A stretch of DNA of 64,000 bases, from contig NZ_LR733304.1 in the NCBI RefSeq assembly GCF_902506105.1, positions 2,863,832 through 2,927,831 of the forward strand. Reading direction: 5' to 3'. The position numbers and the translations under genes are program-made. Of this stretch, positions 29,286-38,830 are shown piece after piece; the stretch's first letter is position 1, and each line of letters starts with the position of its first letter. The notes under the pieces were generated by a model, which saw only the letters and a list, made by a program, of their open reading frames with translations, had not been told where the DNA came from and made no database searches. This DNA comes from Aeromicrobium sp. 9AM (GTDB taxonomy: Bacteria > Actinomycetota > Actinomycetes > Propionibacteriales > Nocardioidaceae).

Positions 29286-30035
29286 TCATGTGTCGACCTT
29301 CATCGATCGACGGATGTCGGCGAAGTCGTTGGCGACTGCGGTGCTGACCGCTCGGAACGTGTTCTCCAGCAGCTTGGCCATCTCGGCGATCGCCAGGGAC
29401 GGCACCTCGTCCACGCTCGCGGTGTGGACATGGAGCGTCTCGACCGCACGCTGGGCGCAGGTCGGCATGGCGCCGCCGACGACGAACGACCGAATGTCCG
29501 GCCCGCCTGTCGTGCTGTCCGACTCGATGAGCTCGGCGCAGAATGCCACGTGGACGTCCTGGCCGACCTCCAGGCCGCGCTTGGCGAGGGGCCGGACGAG
29601 CAGCTCGTGGGTGCACCCGACGTACGTCGTGGAGGTGAGGATCAACAGCTGACCGGGGCGCGCATGCTGAGTGACGGTGGCGCAGGCTCGCTTGAGTGGG
29701 TTGAGGTCTGGGGCGAAGTACTCGTTGACCGGCGCGGGCACGCAGATGATGACCGCGCGGGCCTCACCGAGCGTGGCGTGGTCGGCCGTCATCTGGAACC
29801 GGTCATCCGTCAGGGCCTGGTCGAGCTGCTCGCGATCCGCGTCGGTCAGGTCAGCCATGCCGGCACCGACCGAGATGAGCCGGTCCGCCGAGGCGTCGAT
29901 GCCGAGGACGGACAGACCGCTGGCGAAGTACGTGAGCGCGGTGTGCAGGCCGACGTATCCCAGCCCGATGATGCAGACGTCGTACTGGAAAGGTGACTCG
30001 TGCGACGGTCGTACGTGGGTGTCCCCGATGGCCAT
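29286..30035 (-). CDS. Truncated UDP-N-acetylmannosamine/UDP-glucose dehydrogenase-like protein
   Basis: A 249-residue protein with the NAD-binding domain (DVCIIGLGYVGLHTALTYFASG), the STTYVGCTHEL loop and the central-helix start AEMAKLLENTFRAVSTAVANDFADI. Normal family members run to about 430 residues and use a catalytic Cys in GGHCIPVDP; this one stops before that point, so it should lack dehydrogenase activity. It may be a decaying remnant. GGGGAG before ATG 30035 is a fair RBS. It lies downstream of a large LuxR gene. Confidence 0.8.
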   Translation of the reverse strand: MAIGDTHVRPSHESPFQYDVCIIGLGYVGLHTALTYFASGLSVLGIDASADRLISVGAGMADLTDADREQLDQALTDDRFQMTADHATLGEARAVIICVPAPVNEYFAPDLNPLKRACATVTQHARPGQLLILTSTTYVGCTHELLVRPLAKRGLEVGQDVHVAFCAELIESDSTTGGPDIRSFVVGGAMPTCAQRAVETLHVHTASVDEVPSLAIAEMAKLLENTFRAVSTAVANDFADIRRSMKVDT

Positions 30036-30259
30036 GATTAGCTCCCCTGCTGCTCGATCGCGTGTGTCGAAGTCCTCCCTCGAACTGCCTGGCGGTGTGC
30101 GAGCACTTGGGATATCCGAAACACTGCTGCCTCCGCGACTGGCTGGCACGAAAACTGGCGTTTACTACGGACCCCCGCAATGTGCGCACGCGTGGCCTGC
30201 GAGATCCCGCTACGGGTTGCGGCTCTCCGCCATCGATTGCGGGCCGATTCCCGGCTTTG

Positions 30260-32956
30260 TCAGGATTGCGGCTGGGTGCCGTCAGGCGGTGCAGTGCCGG
30301 TCGCGACGGCCCCGGTCAACGCTGCGACGAGCTGGGCACGGGACTGCACCCCGAAGGTGCGGTAGATGTGGGTCAACCGCAGCTCGACGGTGCGCACCGA
30401 GACGAAGAGCTCCTGGGCGATCTCCCGGTTGCGGTGGCCCTTGATGACCCGGATCGCCACGTCGCGCTCGTCGGAGGACAGCTGGTCGAGGAGCTGGTTG
30501 TCGCCGCTGGCCGCAGCGACCACAGTGTCAGGAGGATCGGCGTGCGCCGCCCATGCGTCGGCGCCGGACGCCTCGAAGGCCGCGACGGCGGCCATCCGGG
30601 TCAGGCGGCTCTCGACAGCCATCCCGAGCTCGGCCTGGCGGTTGGCGAGGCAGCGCAGCGTTCGGCCGAGCTCGTATGGCAGCTCGTCGCGCTCGAACTC
30701 CTTGACGGCTGATTCGAAGAGCGCGAGAGACGGCCGGCCGCTCTCGACCAAGGCCCGACACCGCAGCAGGGCGAGCTCTCCCCACCTCGAGCGATGGACC
30801 GACAGGCGCCGTTCCAGCGCCGTCACGGTGGCCGCCGCCTCCTGCACACGACCAGTGGCGATGCAGGCCTCGGTGTAGTCCGCCCAGTGACGCAGCAGCG
30901 TGGGGTTGCGGAACCTGGTCGACGCCGCGCTGACCTGTCGCAGGACCATGACCGCCGCATCGGCGTCTCCGGTGCGCAACCGCAGCGCTCCCCGAAGCGC
31001 AAGAGCGCGTGCACGGAGCGCCTGGCACGCCTCGGCAGACGCCAGCTCGAGGCACGTGTCGATGAACTCCTCGGCGGCCGTGTCGTCGCCGATCGAGCTC
31101 GCGTACCAGGCCTGGATGTAGGCGAATGCCGACGTGCCACGAGTCAGTGAGGGCGCCGTCGCCCCCCACGTGTCCACGGCCGCCCGGGCCAGACGGAACT
31201 CGCCCGAAGCGATCTCGTTGCGGATCGTCCCGTACGTGGCGAGGTCCTTGCGGAGCCCGTCGCGGCTCGACGGGTGATTGGCGACCACGGTGAAGAGCTG
31301 GCGGGCCTCCTGGTAGGCCTCGCGCACGGTCATGGCGCGGCCGCGGAGGAGGAGCAGGTCCGGGTCGATCGCCATGGAGTCGGCGTCCAGGTCGGTCGAC
31401 GTGGGTGCGGACTCGATCGCCGTGCCGTCGAGGCCGTCGACGATGTCGCGCATCGCCGTCAGCTTGAGCCGGGTGGACTCGGCCACGTGGTCGGCGAGCA
31501 TCAGGCCCTGGTTGGTGAGCTTGCGAGCCTCCTCGATCTCCCAGCGCTCCGCACGATAGGCAGCTCCGAGGCAGAGCATGCTGCACGCCCCCTCTGGGTT
31601 GGCCTCGGCATGCAGGTCCGCGAGGGTGAGCAGCTCGTCGTTGACGACATGTCGCCTGCGGAACAGGTGGGACATGAGCCTGATGTTCAAGATGTCCATC
31701 GACTGCTCAGGCGTCGTGGTGCCGGACCTCGTCTGGGCGCCGTAGCGATCCGCCAGCCCCAACAGGCCGTCCCTCAGCAAGCGGTTGCAGAGCAGGATGA
31801 GGAGCGTCGCGTGCTCCTCGATGCGCTCGGCGCGGCCCAGCGCTCGCTCGGTGAACTCGACGGCGGCGCAGGTGCGCGCCTCGTCGATGAACGAGACGGC
31901 TGCGCTCAGCAGCTGGTCGACGCTCTGCGGTCCGCGTTCGGCCGAGCCGAGGTGCCAGGTCGCCAGGCGTTCGTCGAGACCGACGTACGCCTTGGCCAGG
32001 TTGGCGTGGTGCTCCCGGCGTGACCGAGAACCCTGGTCCCAGTAGAACCGGCTGCGCAGGCGGTCATCGGTGAAGGTGAGGTAGGAGGCACGGCGCTTGA
32101 GCACGCCGGAGTCGATGAGGTCCTCCACGTCATCAGTGGCATCGGGAATGACCGCACTGATCGCCGTGGCGTGGGCCATCGGCGACAGCGCAACGAGCTC
32201 GAGGATGTCGTGAGCTGCGCTGCTCAACCGGCTCAGAGTGTCGGTCGTGACCTGTTCGATCGTCGGTGTCGGGCGCGGCGGGAGCAGCAGCGGGGCCGTA
32301 CCGCTGAGCTGGTCGTCGTGCAGTCGGCCGACCTGCTCGGACATGATCCTCGGGTTGCCCCCCGAGTAGCTCGCCAGGATCCGCATCGTCGGTTCGTCGT
32401 GGTCGTGCGTGCCGGCGACGACGTGAACGAGCTCGCTGCCGGTCAGCGGTGCGAGTCGGGAGGTCGAGAAACCCGCGACGGTCTCCTTCGACTCGACACT
32501 CGTTGCGGTGGCGACGAGCCACAGCGACGTGCCCGCCATGTGCGAGGCGATCGTGCCGAGCACGGTGCGACTCGCGCTGTCCATGCGGTCGAGGTCGTCG
32601 ATCAGCACGACCGTGGGCGGCAGGTCGAGCCCGCGGATCAAGGCAAGGAGATCGTGGCCGGCAGCGAAGAGGCCTGCGGGCTCTTCGGAGCGCAGCGAGA
32701 AGTAGCGGTGGAACTCGGTCGCCGGCGCCTGGCTGAGGGCGGCGAACATGGAGGCGAAGCCGGCCAGCGGGAATCGCGACTCGGCGGGGTGGACACGCAC
32801 GAGCACGGAAGGGGTTGCCGGGTTGGCATGTGCTCGTTCGAGCAGGTGCGTCTTGCCCGCGCCGTGCTCTCCGAGCAGCAGCAGGGCAGTCTCTTCCCCC
32901 GACTGGGGAAGCGACTCTATCGTCGCGAGGAGATCAATTCGACTGATCGACTCCAT
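30260..32956 (-). CDS. Large AAA+/LuxR (LAL-type) transcriptional regulator
   Basis: An 898-residue regulator. The N-terminal ATPase has Walker A GEHGAGKT (29-36) and Walker B TVVLIDDLDRMD, followed by a long helical, TPR-like middle. The C-terminal LuxR helix-turn-helix is SSDERDVAIRVIKGHRNREIAQELFVSVRTVELRLTHIYRTFGV. LAL proteins activate transcription on binding an inducer. Target unknown; the truncated dehydrogenase gene follows. ATG 32956 is preferred over an ORF start 22 codons upstream. The 224 bp between the two genes show nothing else. Confidence 0.87.
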   Translation of the reverse strand: MESISRIDLLATIESLPQSGEETALLLLGEHGAGKTHLLERAHANPATPSVLVRVHPAESRFPLAGFASMFAALSQAPATEFHRYFSLRSEEPAGLFAAGHDLLALIRGLDLPPTVVLIDDLDRMDSASRTVLGTIASHMAGTSLWLVATATSVESKETVAGFSTSRLAPLTGSELVHVVAGTHDHDEPTMRILASYSGGNPRIMSEQVGRLHDDQLSGTAPLLLPPRPTPTIEQVTTDTLSRLSSAAHDILELVALSPMAHATAISAVIPDATDDVEDLIDSGVLKRRASYLTFTDDRLRSRFYWDQGSRSRREHHANLAKAYVGLDERLATWHLGSAERGPQSVDQLLSAAVSFIDEARTCAAVEFTERALGRAERIEEHATLLILLCNRLLRDGLLGLADRYGAQTRSGTTTPEQSMDILNIRLMSHLFRRRHVVNDELLTLADLHAEANPEGACSMLCLGAAYRAERWEIEEARKLTNQGLMLADHVAESTRLKLTAMRDIVDGLDGTAIESAPTSTDLDADSMAIDPDLLLLRGRAMTVREAYQEARQLFTVVANHPSSRDGLRKDLATYGTIRNEIASGEFRLARAAVDTWGATAPSLTRGTSAFAYIQAWYASSIGDDTAAEEFIDTCLELASAEACQALRARALALRGALRLRTGDADAAVMVLRQVSAASTRFRNPTLLRHWADYTEACIATGRVQEAAATVTALERRLSVHRSRWGELALLRCRALVESGRPSLALFESAVKEFERDELPYELGRTLRCLANRQAELGMAVESRLTRMAAVAAFEASGADAWAAHADPPDTVVAAASGDNQLLDQLSSDERDVAIRVIKGHRNREIAQELFVSVRTVELRLTHIYRTFGVQSRAQLVAALTGAVATGTAPPDGTQPQS

Positions 32957-33348
32957 GCGTCGTCGCTCCTCACGCCTTGGTCCCCTGGCATCACGGCTAC
33001 GCCGACTGTGATCGGCGCGCACATCCCCTGGATTGACTGCATCCGTTGTCCTGTCTGCTTGAGGCTCGTCAGCGGTTGTGCCGCTCAGAACCTGTCAATT
33101 CACGCAATGGTCACTATTAGTTGTGAGAGACGACATACATCTTCGTGACGCAATCTTGATGCAAAAGGTTGTATCATTCGAGGTTTTTCCGCAAAGAGAT
33201 GTGCTTCGTGGGGCGAGTCTGTGTGCCCGCTGTGCGCCTGGATCATCGCTCTGGTCCTTTCGAGTCATAAATCTGCGGTTCGGACGTCTCCTTCATGCGA
33301 ACGACCTACCCTGAAATCGGGAGACGAGGCCCAACGAGAGGCAATGCA
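32957..33348. other. AT-richer intergenic region
   Basis: About 390 bp with no convincing ORF and visibly lower GC than its surroundings, especially 33100-33290. It separates the divergent LuxR and FHA-like genes. It includes an imperfect palindrome at 33157-33176 and TACCCT at 33307-33312, a probable -10 for the FHA-like gene. Confidence 0.5.
33157..33176. promoter_or_regulatory. Imperfect 20-bp palindrome, candidate operator
   Basis: TGATGCAA-AAGG-TTGTATCA has 8-bp arms with one mismatch. It sits about 200 bp upstream of the LuxR start in the AT-richer gap, so it could be a regulator site for either divergent gene. Confidence 0.35.
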
Positions 33349-33738
33349 GTGATCACCGTGATGTGGAAGACCGCCGATGGTGAGACGGGTGAGGTCCTGC
33401 TCGACGGCGACGCCAAGTGGACGTTCGGCCGCACCGGCGGGGCAGAAGACCTGACGGTGTCGGTCGACAACCCGGCGGTCAGCCGTACGGCTCTCGTGAT
33501 CCGCGACGCAGGACCGGGGCCCGTCGTGTTCCGCGGACAGACCGACAACGGCGCCAAGGTCGCCCTCGTCAGTGTCATCGGCTCGATCACGTGGCTCGAC
33601 GAAGGCACTGCCGGCAACCTGACGGCGGAGGAGAACCGGGTCGAGTTCTCGATCAACGACGAGGTCCTCGTGACGATCGACGTCGAGTTCGAGCAGCGCG
33701 GCAGCGTCGTCGAGCGCCAGCAGTCCGCCGGGGCCTGA
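33349..33738 (+). CDS. FHA-like domain protein
   Basis: A 129-residue beta-rich protein. WTFGRTGGAEDLTVSVDNPAVSRTALVIRDAGPGPVVFRGQTDNG has the FHA arrangement GR...SR...N.G that binds phosphothreonine, though the usual SRxH His is replaced by Thr-Ala. It stands alone, without a kinase gene nearby. GTG 33349 follows GAGAGG; the longer ORF from 33295 includes promoter sequence. Confidence 0.6.
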   Translation: MITVMWKTADGETGEVLLDGDAKWTFGRTGGAEDLTVSVDNPAVSRTALVIRDAGPGPVVFRGQTDNGAKVALVSVIGSITWLDEGTAGNLTAEENRVEFSINDEVLVTIDVEFEQRGSVVERQQSAGA

Positions 33739-33786
33739 CCCCCCGGTCGCGAAGCCGAGAGAAAGCACGCTCGCTACCCTCGAACC

Positions 33787-34794
33787 ATGTCGTTCGTCTC
33801 CGGCCTGCCCAAGGCAGAGCTCCACGTCCACCACGTCGGTTCGGCCTCGATGCGCACCGTCGCCGAGCTGGCCGAGCGGCACGCCGGCAGCACCACGGTC
33901 CCGACCGACCCGGAGGCCCTAGCCCGCTTCTTCACGTTCACCGACTTCGCCCATTTCATCGAGGTCTACCTCTCGGTCGTCGACCTCCTCCGCACGCCCG
34001 AGGACCTGTGGACACTGACGTACGACGTGGCGCGTGACCTGGCGGGGCAGAACGTTCGCTATGTCGAGTTGACCTGTACCCCCTACACCTCCATCGCAAT
34101 CGGGATCAGCGCCGAGGCGTACTGCGAGGCGTTGGAGGACGCGCGCCGCCGCGCTGAGGCCGACTTCGGGCTCACGATGCGCTGGTGCTTCGACATCCCC
34201 GGTGAGTCCGGCCTGCCGTCGGCCGAGGTCACGCTCGACACCGCGTTGCGTCTGCAGCCCGACGGACTCGTGAGCTTCGGTCTCGGCGGCCCCGAGATCG
34301 GCGTGGGGCGCGAGCAGTTCAAGCCGTACTTCCAGCAGGCCAACGCGGCCGGGCTGCACAGCGTCCCGCACGCCGGTGAGTCGACGGGTCCCGAGACGAT
34401 CTGGGACTCGATCAACCACCTCGGCGCCGAGCGCATCGGGCACGGCATCGCGGCGGCACAGGACCCGGCGCTCATGGCGTACCTCGCCGAGCACCAGATT
34501 GCCCTCGAGGTGTGCCCGACGTCCAACGTCTGCACCCGGTCGGTGCCCTCGCTCGCCGAGCACCCGCTGCCCGCGCTGGTCGCTGCCGGCGTGCCGGTGA
34601 CGATCAACTCCGACGATCCCCCGATGTTCTCGACGACGCTCAATCACGAGTACGAGGTCGCCGCCGAGCTGCTCGGGCTCGACGACGACGGCGTCGCCGA
34701 CCTGGCGCGCGCGTCCGTACGGTCATCGTTCGCCGACGACGCGACCAAGGCCGCGATCCTCACGGAGATCGACGCCTACGCCGCTGGCGCCTGA
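33787..34794 (+). CDS. add: Adenosine deaminase family protein
   Basis: A 335-residue amidohydrolase. Zinc ligands are in LPKAELHVHHVGS (His13, His15), HSVPHAGES (His) and NSDDPP (Asp), with catalytic Glu after the third His and ERIGHG. The family normally has HVHLDG, so HVHHVG marks a subgroup; adenosine is the likely substrate, though 6-aminodeoxyfutalosine is an alternative in some actinobacteria. TACCCT (33775-33780) is 6 nt before the ATG. Confidence 0.87.
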   Translation: MSFVSGLPKAELHVHHVGSASMRTVAELAERHAGSTTVPTDPEALARFFTFTDFAHFIEVYLSVVDLLRTPEDLWTLTYDVARDLAGQNVRYVELTCTPYTSIAIGISAEAYCEALEDARRRAEADFGLTMRWCFDIPGESGLPSAEVTLDTALRLQPDGLVSFGLGGPEIGVGREQFKPYFQQANAAGLHSVPHAGESTGPETIWDSINHLGAERIGHGIAAAQDPALMAYLAEHQIALEVCPTSNVCTRSVPSLAEHPLPALVAAGVPVTINSDDPPMFSTTLNHEYEVAAELLGLDDDGVADLARASVRSSFADDATKAAILTEIDAYAAGA

Positions 34795-34833
34795 CCCCCT
34801 TTCCCCGGAAGGGTTGACGGGTGCATCACCTCG

Positions 34834-34874
34834 TGGTTGTCTATAACCATCAAGTTACATAACGGATTGGTTAT
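34834..34874. promoter_or_regulatory. Candidate ArsR operator
   Basis: ATAACCA (34843-34849) and TGGTTAT (34868-34874) are inverted copies, and TGGTT (34834-34838) pairs with AACCA (34845-34849). The sites end 3 bp before the ArsR start, so the regulator likely controls its own operon. Confidence 0.5.
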
Positions 34875-34877
34875 TGA

Positions 34878-35210
34878 ATGACCGACGACCAGCTCGACCT
34901 CGTGTTCGGCGCCCTCGCCGACCGCACGCGCCGCGCCATCCTGGCCAGGCTCGCGCAGGAGGACGCCAACGTGGGAGACCTCACGGCGCTCTTCACGATG
35001 TCGCAACCGGCGATCTCCAAGCACCTCAAGGTGCTCGAGCAGGCCGGACTGATCTCGCGCAACCGGCAGGGGACCATGCGCCTCAGCCACCTCGAGGCCG
35101 CGCCCCTCAGGGACGCCACCGGATGGCTGGCCGACTACCGGGCGTACTGGACCGAGAGCTACGCGCGACTCGATGAGCTGCTCGAGTCACTCAACGAGAA
35201 CAAGGAGTAG
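34878..35210 (+). CDS. ArsR family transcriptional regulator
   Basis: A 110-residue winged-helix protein: FGALADRTRRAILARL, then LTALFTMSQPAISKHLKVLEQAGLI, the recognition helix. There are no Cys ligands, so it is not a metal sensor; it belongs to the ArsR group paired with SRPBCC proteins. It ends 4 nt before the SRPBCC start. Confidence 0.92.
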   Translation: MTDDQLDLVFGALADRTRRAILARLAQEDANVGDLTALFTMSQPAISKHLKVLEQAGLISRNRQGTMRLSHLEAAPLRDATGWLADYRAYWTESYARLDELLESLNENKE

Positions 35211-35214
35211 GACG

Positions 35215-35694
35215 ATGGACACGACGGACACCCTCACGATCACAGCCGTACCGGGCACGCAGAACATCGAGATGACTCGCGAGTTCGACGCCACCCGCGA
35301 GCAGCTCCTGAAGGCCCACATGGACCCGGAGCTCTTCGCCCAGTGGGTCGGGCCGCACGGGTACCAGATGGTCATCACGCGGTTCGAGCCGCACCACGGC
35401 GGCGCCTACGCGTTCGAGCACCGCAACCCCGAGGGCGATGAATTCGCCTTCCGCGGTGTCTTCCACGGTGAGCCGAGCGTCGAGGGCTTCAGCCAGACCT
35501 TCGAGTTCATGGGCGCGCCGGGAGAGGTGTTCTATGAGACCTTCACGTTCGAGGACCTCGGCAACCGCCGCACGCTCTTGCGCGCTGTCTCGGTCGCGCC
35601 GTCGGTCGAGGTGCGCGACTCGATGGTCAGCTCGATGGAGACGGGTGTGCGCGACGGCTACGAAAAGCTCGACGCAGCCCTGGCGAACCTCTGA
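35215..35694 (+). CDS. SRPBCC (AHSA1-like) family protein
   Basis: A 159-residue START/Bet v1-like ligand-binding protein: MTREFDATREQLLKAHMDPELFAQWVGP, GGAYAFEHRNPEGDEFAFRGVFHG and FVETFTFEDLGNRR-like strands. AAGGAGTAGG, overlapping the ArsR stop, is its RBS. ArsR-SRPBCC pairs are common in Actinobacteria; the ligand is unknown. Confidence 0.9.
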   Translation: MDTTDTLTITAVPGTQNIEMTREFDATREQLLKAHMDPELFAQWVGPHGYQMVITRFEPHHGGAYAFEHRNPEGDEFAFRGVFHGEPSVEGFSQTFEFMGAPGEVFYETFTFEDLGNRRTLLRAVSVAPSVEVRDSMVSSMETGVRDGYEKLDAALANL

Positions 35695-35703
35695 CAGCTA
35701 CCC

Positions 35704-35775
35704 GTCCCCAGTCTTTGGGCAGTTGTGCACCGATCGCCGGAGCAGATCCGTACGCAAGTGCCGAAAACTGGGGAC
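35704..35775. repeat. Hairpin repeat, copy A (CCCAGT..TTGGGCA family)
   Basis: GTCCCCAGTCTTTGGGCAGT begins the left arm and the right arm ends AAAACTGGGGAC, forming an imperfect inverted repeat over 72 bp between convergent genes. Related copies lie at 62657-62726 and 63770-63839. Confidence 0.65.
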
Positions 35776-35792
35776 GTTGGGTCCTCGCTGAC

Positions 35793-37409
35793 TCAGATCG
35801 CGGTGGCGGGTGCGGGAGCCAGTGGCACGCGTACGAGGAGCACGCCGGGCTGGACCTCGGCAGTGATCTCCTGGCCCTCCCCCACCGGATCGCCGTCGAG
35901 CTGCATCGGCATCATCTTCTCGGCCTTGATGTGCACCTTGTGGCCGGTGAGCCGGTCGAGCCGCTCGTTCGTACGCTTCTGGCGACCGATGACGCGCACG
36001 ATGATCGCGAGCCAGCCGATGAAGCGCTTGGGCGCGAGCACGACGACATCGAGGCGTCCGTCGTCGATCTGGGCGTCGGGCAGCAGCGGGATGCCGCCTT
36101 GCAGGAAGCCGACGTTGCCGACGACGACCGTGCGAGCGCGGAACTTCTTGAACTCACCGTCGTCGACCGAGATCTGCACCTTCATCGCCGGGAAGCGGGC
36201 TGCCTTGACCCCGCTGACGAAGTAGGCGAGCCAGCCGACCTTGGCCTTGAGCTGGTCATTCACGCCGGTCATGATCGCGGCGTCCATGCCGAGGCCGGCC
36301 ATGACGAGGAACGTGGTGTTGGTGCCGGAGTCGGTCTTGAGCGTCGACAGGTCGATCGCCCGATCCTGGCCGCCGAACACGACGTCGAGCGCGTCGCGGG
36401 TGTTGAGCGGGATCGACAGGTTGCGGGCCAGCAGGTTGCCGGTGCCGTGCGGGAGGATGCCGACGGCCACGCCGGTGCGGGCGACCTCTTCGCAGACCGC
36501 GCGGACCGTGCCGTCGCCGCCGGCCGCGACGATGAGGTCGACGTCAGCACGCAGTGCTGCACTGGCCTGGCCGTGGCCCGGGTCCTCGATCGTCGTCTCG
36601 AACCAGAGCGGTTCCTTCCAGCCGTCACGCTGGGCCACCAGTCGCACGCGCTCCTTGAACGCCTCGACATCGGCGATCTTGGACGGGTTGAGCACGACGG
36701 CGGCTCGCTTGCGGCCGGTGCCGGTCAGGGCCGCGAGCTCGTGCGGCAGCCGGGCGGCGTCGGTGACCAGCAGGATCCACAGGCCCAGCGCGACGGCGGT
36801 GCCGAAGCTGAGGCCCGCGACGACGTCGCTGAGGTAGTGCACGCCGAGGAAGATGCGGCTCGCGCCGACGCCCACGCCGATCAGGGCGAGGAGCGTGATG
36901 ATGATGCGGCGCTTCCAGCCGCGACCCGTCAGCACGATCGTCAGCAGGATCGCGACGGTGACCAGCATCCCGGAACCTGACGAGTGCCCGCTGGGGAACG
37001 AGTAGCCGCCGATCTCGTGGAGCGGCTCGTCGAAGACCGGGCGCTGTCGCTCGTACGCGAGCTTGATCAGTGCGTTGCCGGCGATCGCGACGACACCGCT
37101 GGCGACGATCCAGATCGCGACGCGACGCTCGTGGCGCCACAGGGCGTACGCCGCGAGCAGCGCCAGGACGATGCCGGCGCCGAGGTTGCTGAACACGACG
37201 GCGACGACCTCGAGGAAGTCGACGAAGCTGCCGTGGCGGGACGCATAGTCGTACGCATCGCGGGCGACGTCGTGGTCGAGGTCGGTGATCGCGTCGGCTC
37301 CCATGCCGATGCAGATCGCGAGGATCGCGAACAGCGCCGTGGGGACGGCGAGGACCCACGGGAGGATGGACCGGCGCGCAGGCGCGGCGCGGCGCAGATC
37401 GAACGACAA
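35793..37409 (-). CDS. PAP2 phosphatase-diacylglycerol kinase fusion protein
   Basis: A 538-residue two-domain protein. The membrane PAP2 half has KLAYERQRP, PSGHSSGSGML and SRIFLGVHYLSDV (the three phosphatase motifs); the C-terminal half is a lipid kinase with NPSKI, AAGGDGTVRAV and GTGNLLARNL. It could interconvert phosphatidic acid or a related polyprenyl/lipid phosphate and its alcohol. Start is TTG 37409 behind AGGAGG. Confidence 0.9.
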   Translation of the reverse strand: MSFDLRRAAPARRSILPWVLAVPTALFAILAICIGMGADAITDLDHDVARDAYDYASRHGSFVDFLEVVAVVFSNLGAGIVLALLAAYALWRHERRVAIWIVASGVVAIAGNALIKLAYERQRPVFDEPLHEIGGYSFPSGHSSGSGMLVTVAILLTIVLTGRGWKRRIIITLLALIGVGVGASRIFLGVHYLSDVVAGLSFGTAVALGLWILLVTDAARLPHELAALTGTGRKRAAVVLNPSKIADVEAFKERVRLVAQRDGWKEPLWFETTIEDPGHGQASAALRADVDLIVAAGGDGTVRAVCEEVARTGVAVGILPHGTGNLLARNLSIPLNTRDALDVVFGGQDRAIDLSTLKTDSGTNTTFLVMAGLGMDAAIMTGVNDQLKAKVGWLAYFVSGVKAARFPAMKVQISVDDGEFKKFRARTVVVGNVGFLQGGIPLLPDAQIDDGRLDVVVLAPKRFIGWLAIIVRVIGRQKRTNERLDRLTGHKVHIKAEKMMPMQLDGDPVGEGQEITAEVQPGVLLVRVPLAPAPATAI

Positions 37410-37482
37410 GCTTTCCTCCTCAGGGGTCGACCCAGCCTAATGGACTGATTTGGGAGCGCGAGCCGGGCGATAGGCTGAGGCA

Positions 37483-38754
37483 GTGATCGACGCCCGAATC
37501 CTGCGACAAGACCCCGACTCCGTACGCGCCGCTCAGCGTCGCCGCGGTGAGCCCACCGAGCTGGTCGACGAGCTGATCGTCGCGGACGAGCAGCGGCGCT
37601 CGACGATCTCCGCGTACGAGGCGGTCCGCGGCGAGCAGAAGAACCTCGGCAAGCTGATCCCCAAGGCGCAGGGCGACGAGAAGCAGGAGCTGCTCGCCCG
37701 CGCCAAGGAGCTCAGCCAGCAGGTCAAGGACACCGAGGCCGCCCAGATCGATGCGGCCGAGACGTTCGACCGGCTCATCAAGTCGCTGCCCAACCTGGCC
37801 TCCCCCGACGCCCCCGAGGGTGGCGAAGAGGACTTCGTCGTGCTCGAGACCGTCGGCACCCCGCGCGACTTCGCGGCCGAGGGCTTCGAGCCCCGCGACC
37901 ACCTCGAGCTCGGCCAGCTGCTCGGCGCGATCGACTCCGAGCGTGGCGTCAAGGTCAGCGGCTCGCGGTTCTACTTCCTCACCGGAGTCGGCGCGCAGCT
38001 CGAGCTGGCGCTGACGCAGCTCGCGATGAGCAAGGCAGCAGAGTGGGGCTTCACCCCGATGATCCCGCCCGCACTCGTCAAGCCCAGCGCGATGGAGGGC
38101 ACCGGCTATCTCGGCCAGGGTGCGGCAGACGACGTCTACTACCTGGAGAAGGACGACCTCTACCTCGTCGGCACGTCCGAGGTCGCCCTCGCGGCCTATC
38201 ACTCCGACGAGATCCTCGAGGCCGAGTCGCTGCCGCGCCGCTATGCGGCCTTCAGCCCCTGCTATCGCCGCGAGGCCGGCTCGTACGGCAAGGACACCCG
38301 CGGCATCTTCCGCGTGCACTGGTTCGACAAGGTCGAGATGTTCGTCTACACGACGCTCGAGGAGTCCTACGCCGAGCACCAGCGCATCCTCGGCTGGGAG
38401 AAGGCCTGGCTCGACGCACTCGAGCTGCCCTACCGCGTCATCGACGTGGCGTCGGGCGACCTCGGCCTGTCGGCGATCCGCAAGTTCGACTGCGAGGCGT
38501 GGATCCCCACCCAGGGCAAGTACCGCGAGGTCTCCTCGGCCTCCAACACCACCGAGTTTCAGGCCCGCCGTCTCGACATCCGCGTACGCGGCGAGGAGGG
38601 CACCACGCCGGCGGCGACGCTCAACGGCACGCTGTGCGCCATGACGCGCACGATCATCGCGCTGCTCGAGAACGGTCAGCAGGAAGACGGCTCCGTACGC
38701 CTTCCGGCGGCGCTACACCCCCTGCTGGGCGAGGTCCTGAGGCCCCTCGCGTGA
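37483..38754 (+). CDS. serS: Seryl-tRNA synthetase
   Basis: A 423-residue class II synthetase: N-terminal coiled-coil tRNA-binding arm (about 30-105), motif 2 [34 protein letters not shown] and motif 3 [18 protein letters not shown]. Start is GTG with TAGGCT (37471-37476) 6 nt upstream, so the message is apparently leaderless. Two tRNA-Ser genes lie 8 and 10 kb downstream. Confidence 0.97.
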   Translation: MIDARILRQDPDSVRAAQRRRGEPTELVDELIVADEQRRSTISAYEAVRGEQKNLGKLIPKAQGDEKQELLARAKELSQQVKDTEAAQIDAAETFDRLIKSLPNLASPDAPEGGEEDFVVLETVGTPRDFAAEGFEPRDHLELGQLLGAIDSERGVKVSGSRFYFLTGVGAQLELALTQLAMSKAAEWGFTPMIPPALVKPSAMEGTGYLGQGAADDVYYLEKDDLYLVGTSEVALAAYHSDEILEAESLPRRYAAFSPCYRREAGSYGKDTRGIFRVHWFDKVEMFVYTTLEESYAEHQRILGWEKAWLDALELPYRVIDVASGDLGLSAIRKFDCEAWIPTQGKYREVSSASNTTEFQARRLDIRVRGEEGTTPAATLNGTLCAMTRTIIALLENGQQEDGSVRLPAALHPLLGEVLRPLA

Positions 38755-38830
38755 CCGAGCGCCAGCGAGGGAACCATCGGACACTCACGGCGCTGCCGTC
38801 GTATCGTTGGCTCTTCTTGGCGGTAGCGCC

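Noticed and set aside
29286..30035. A frameshift explaining the short dehydrogenase
   Set aside because: The downstream 130 bp show no sign of the missing C-terminal domain (no GGHCIPVDP-like coding in any frame), so loss by deletion is more likely than a single frameshift.
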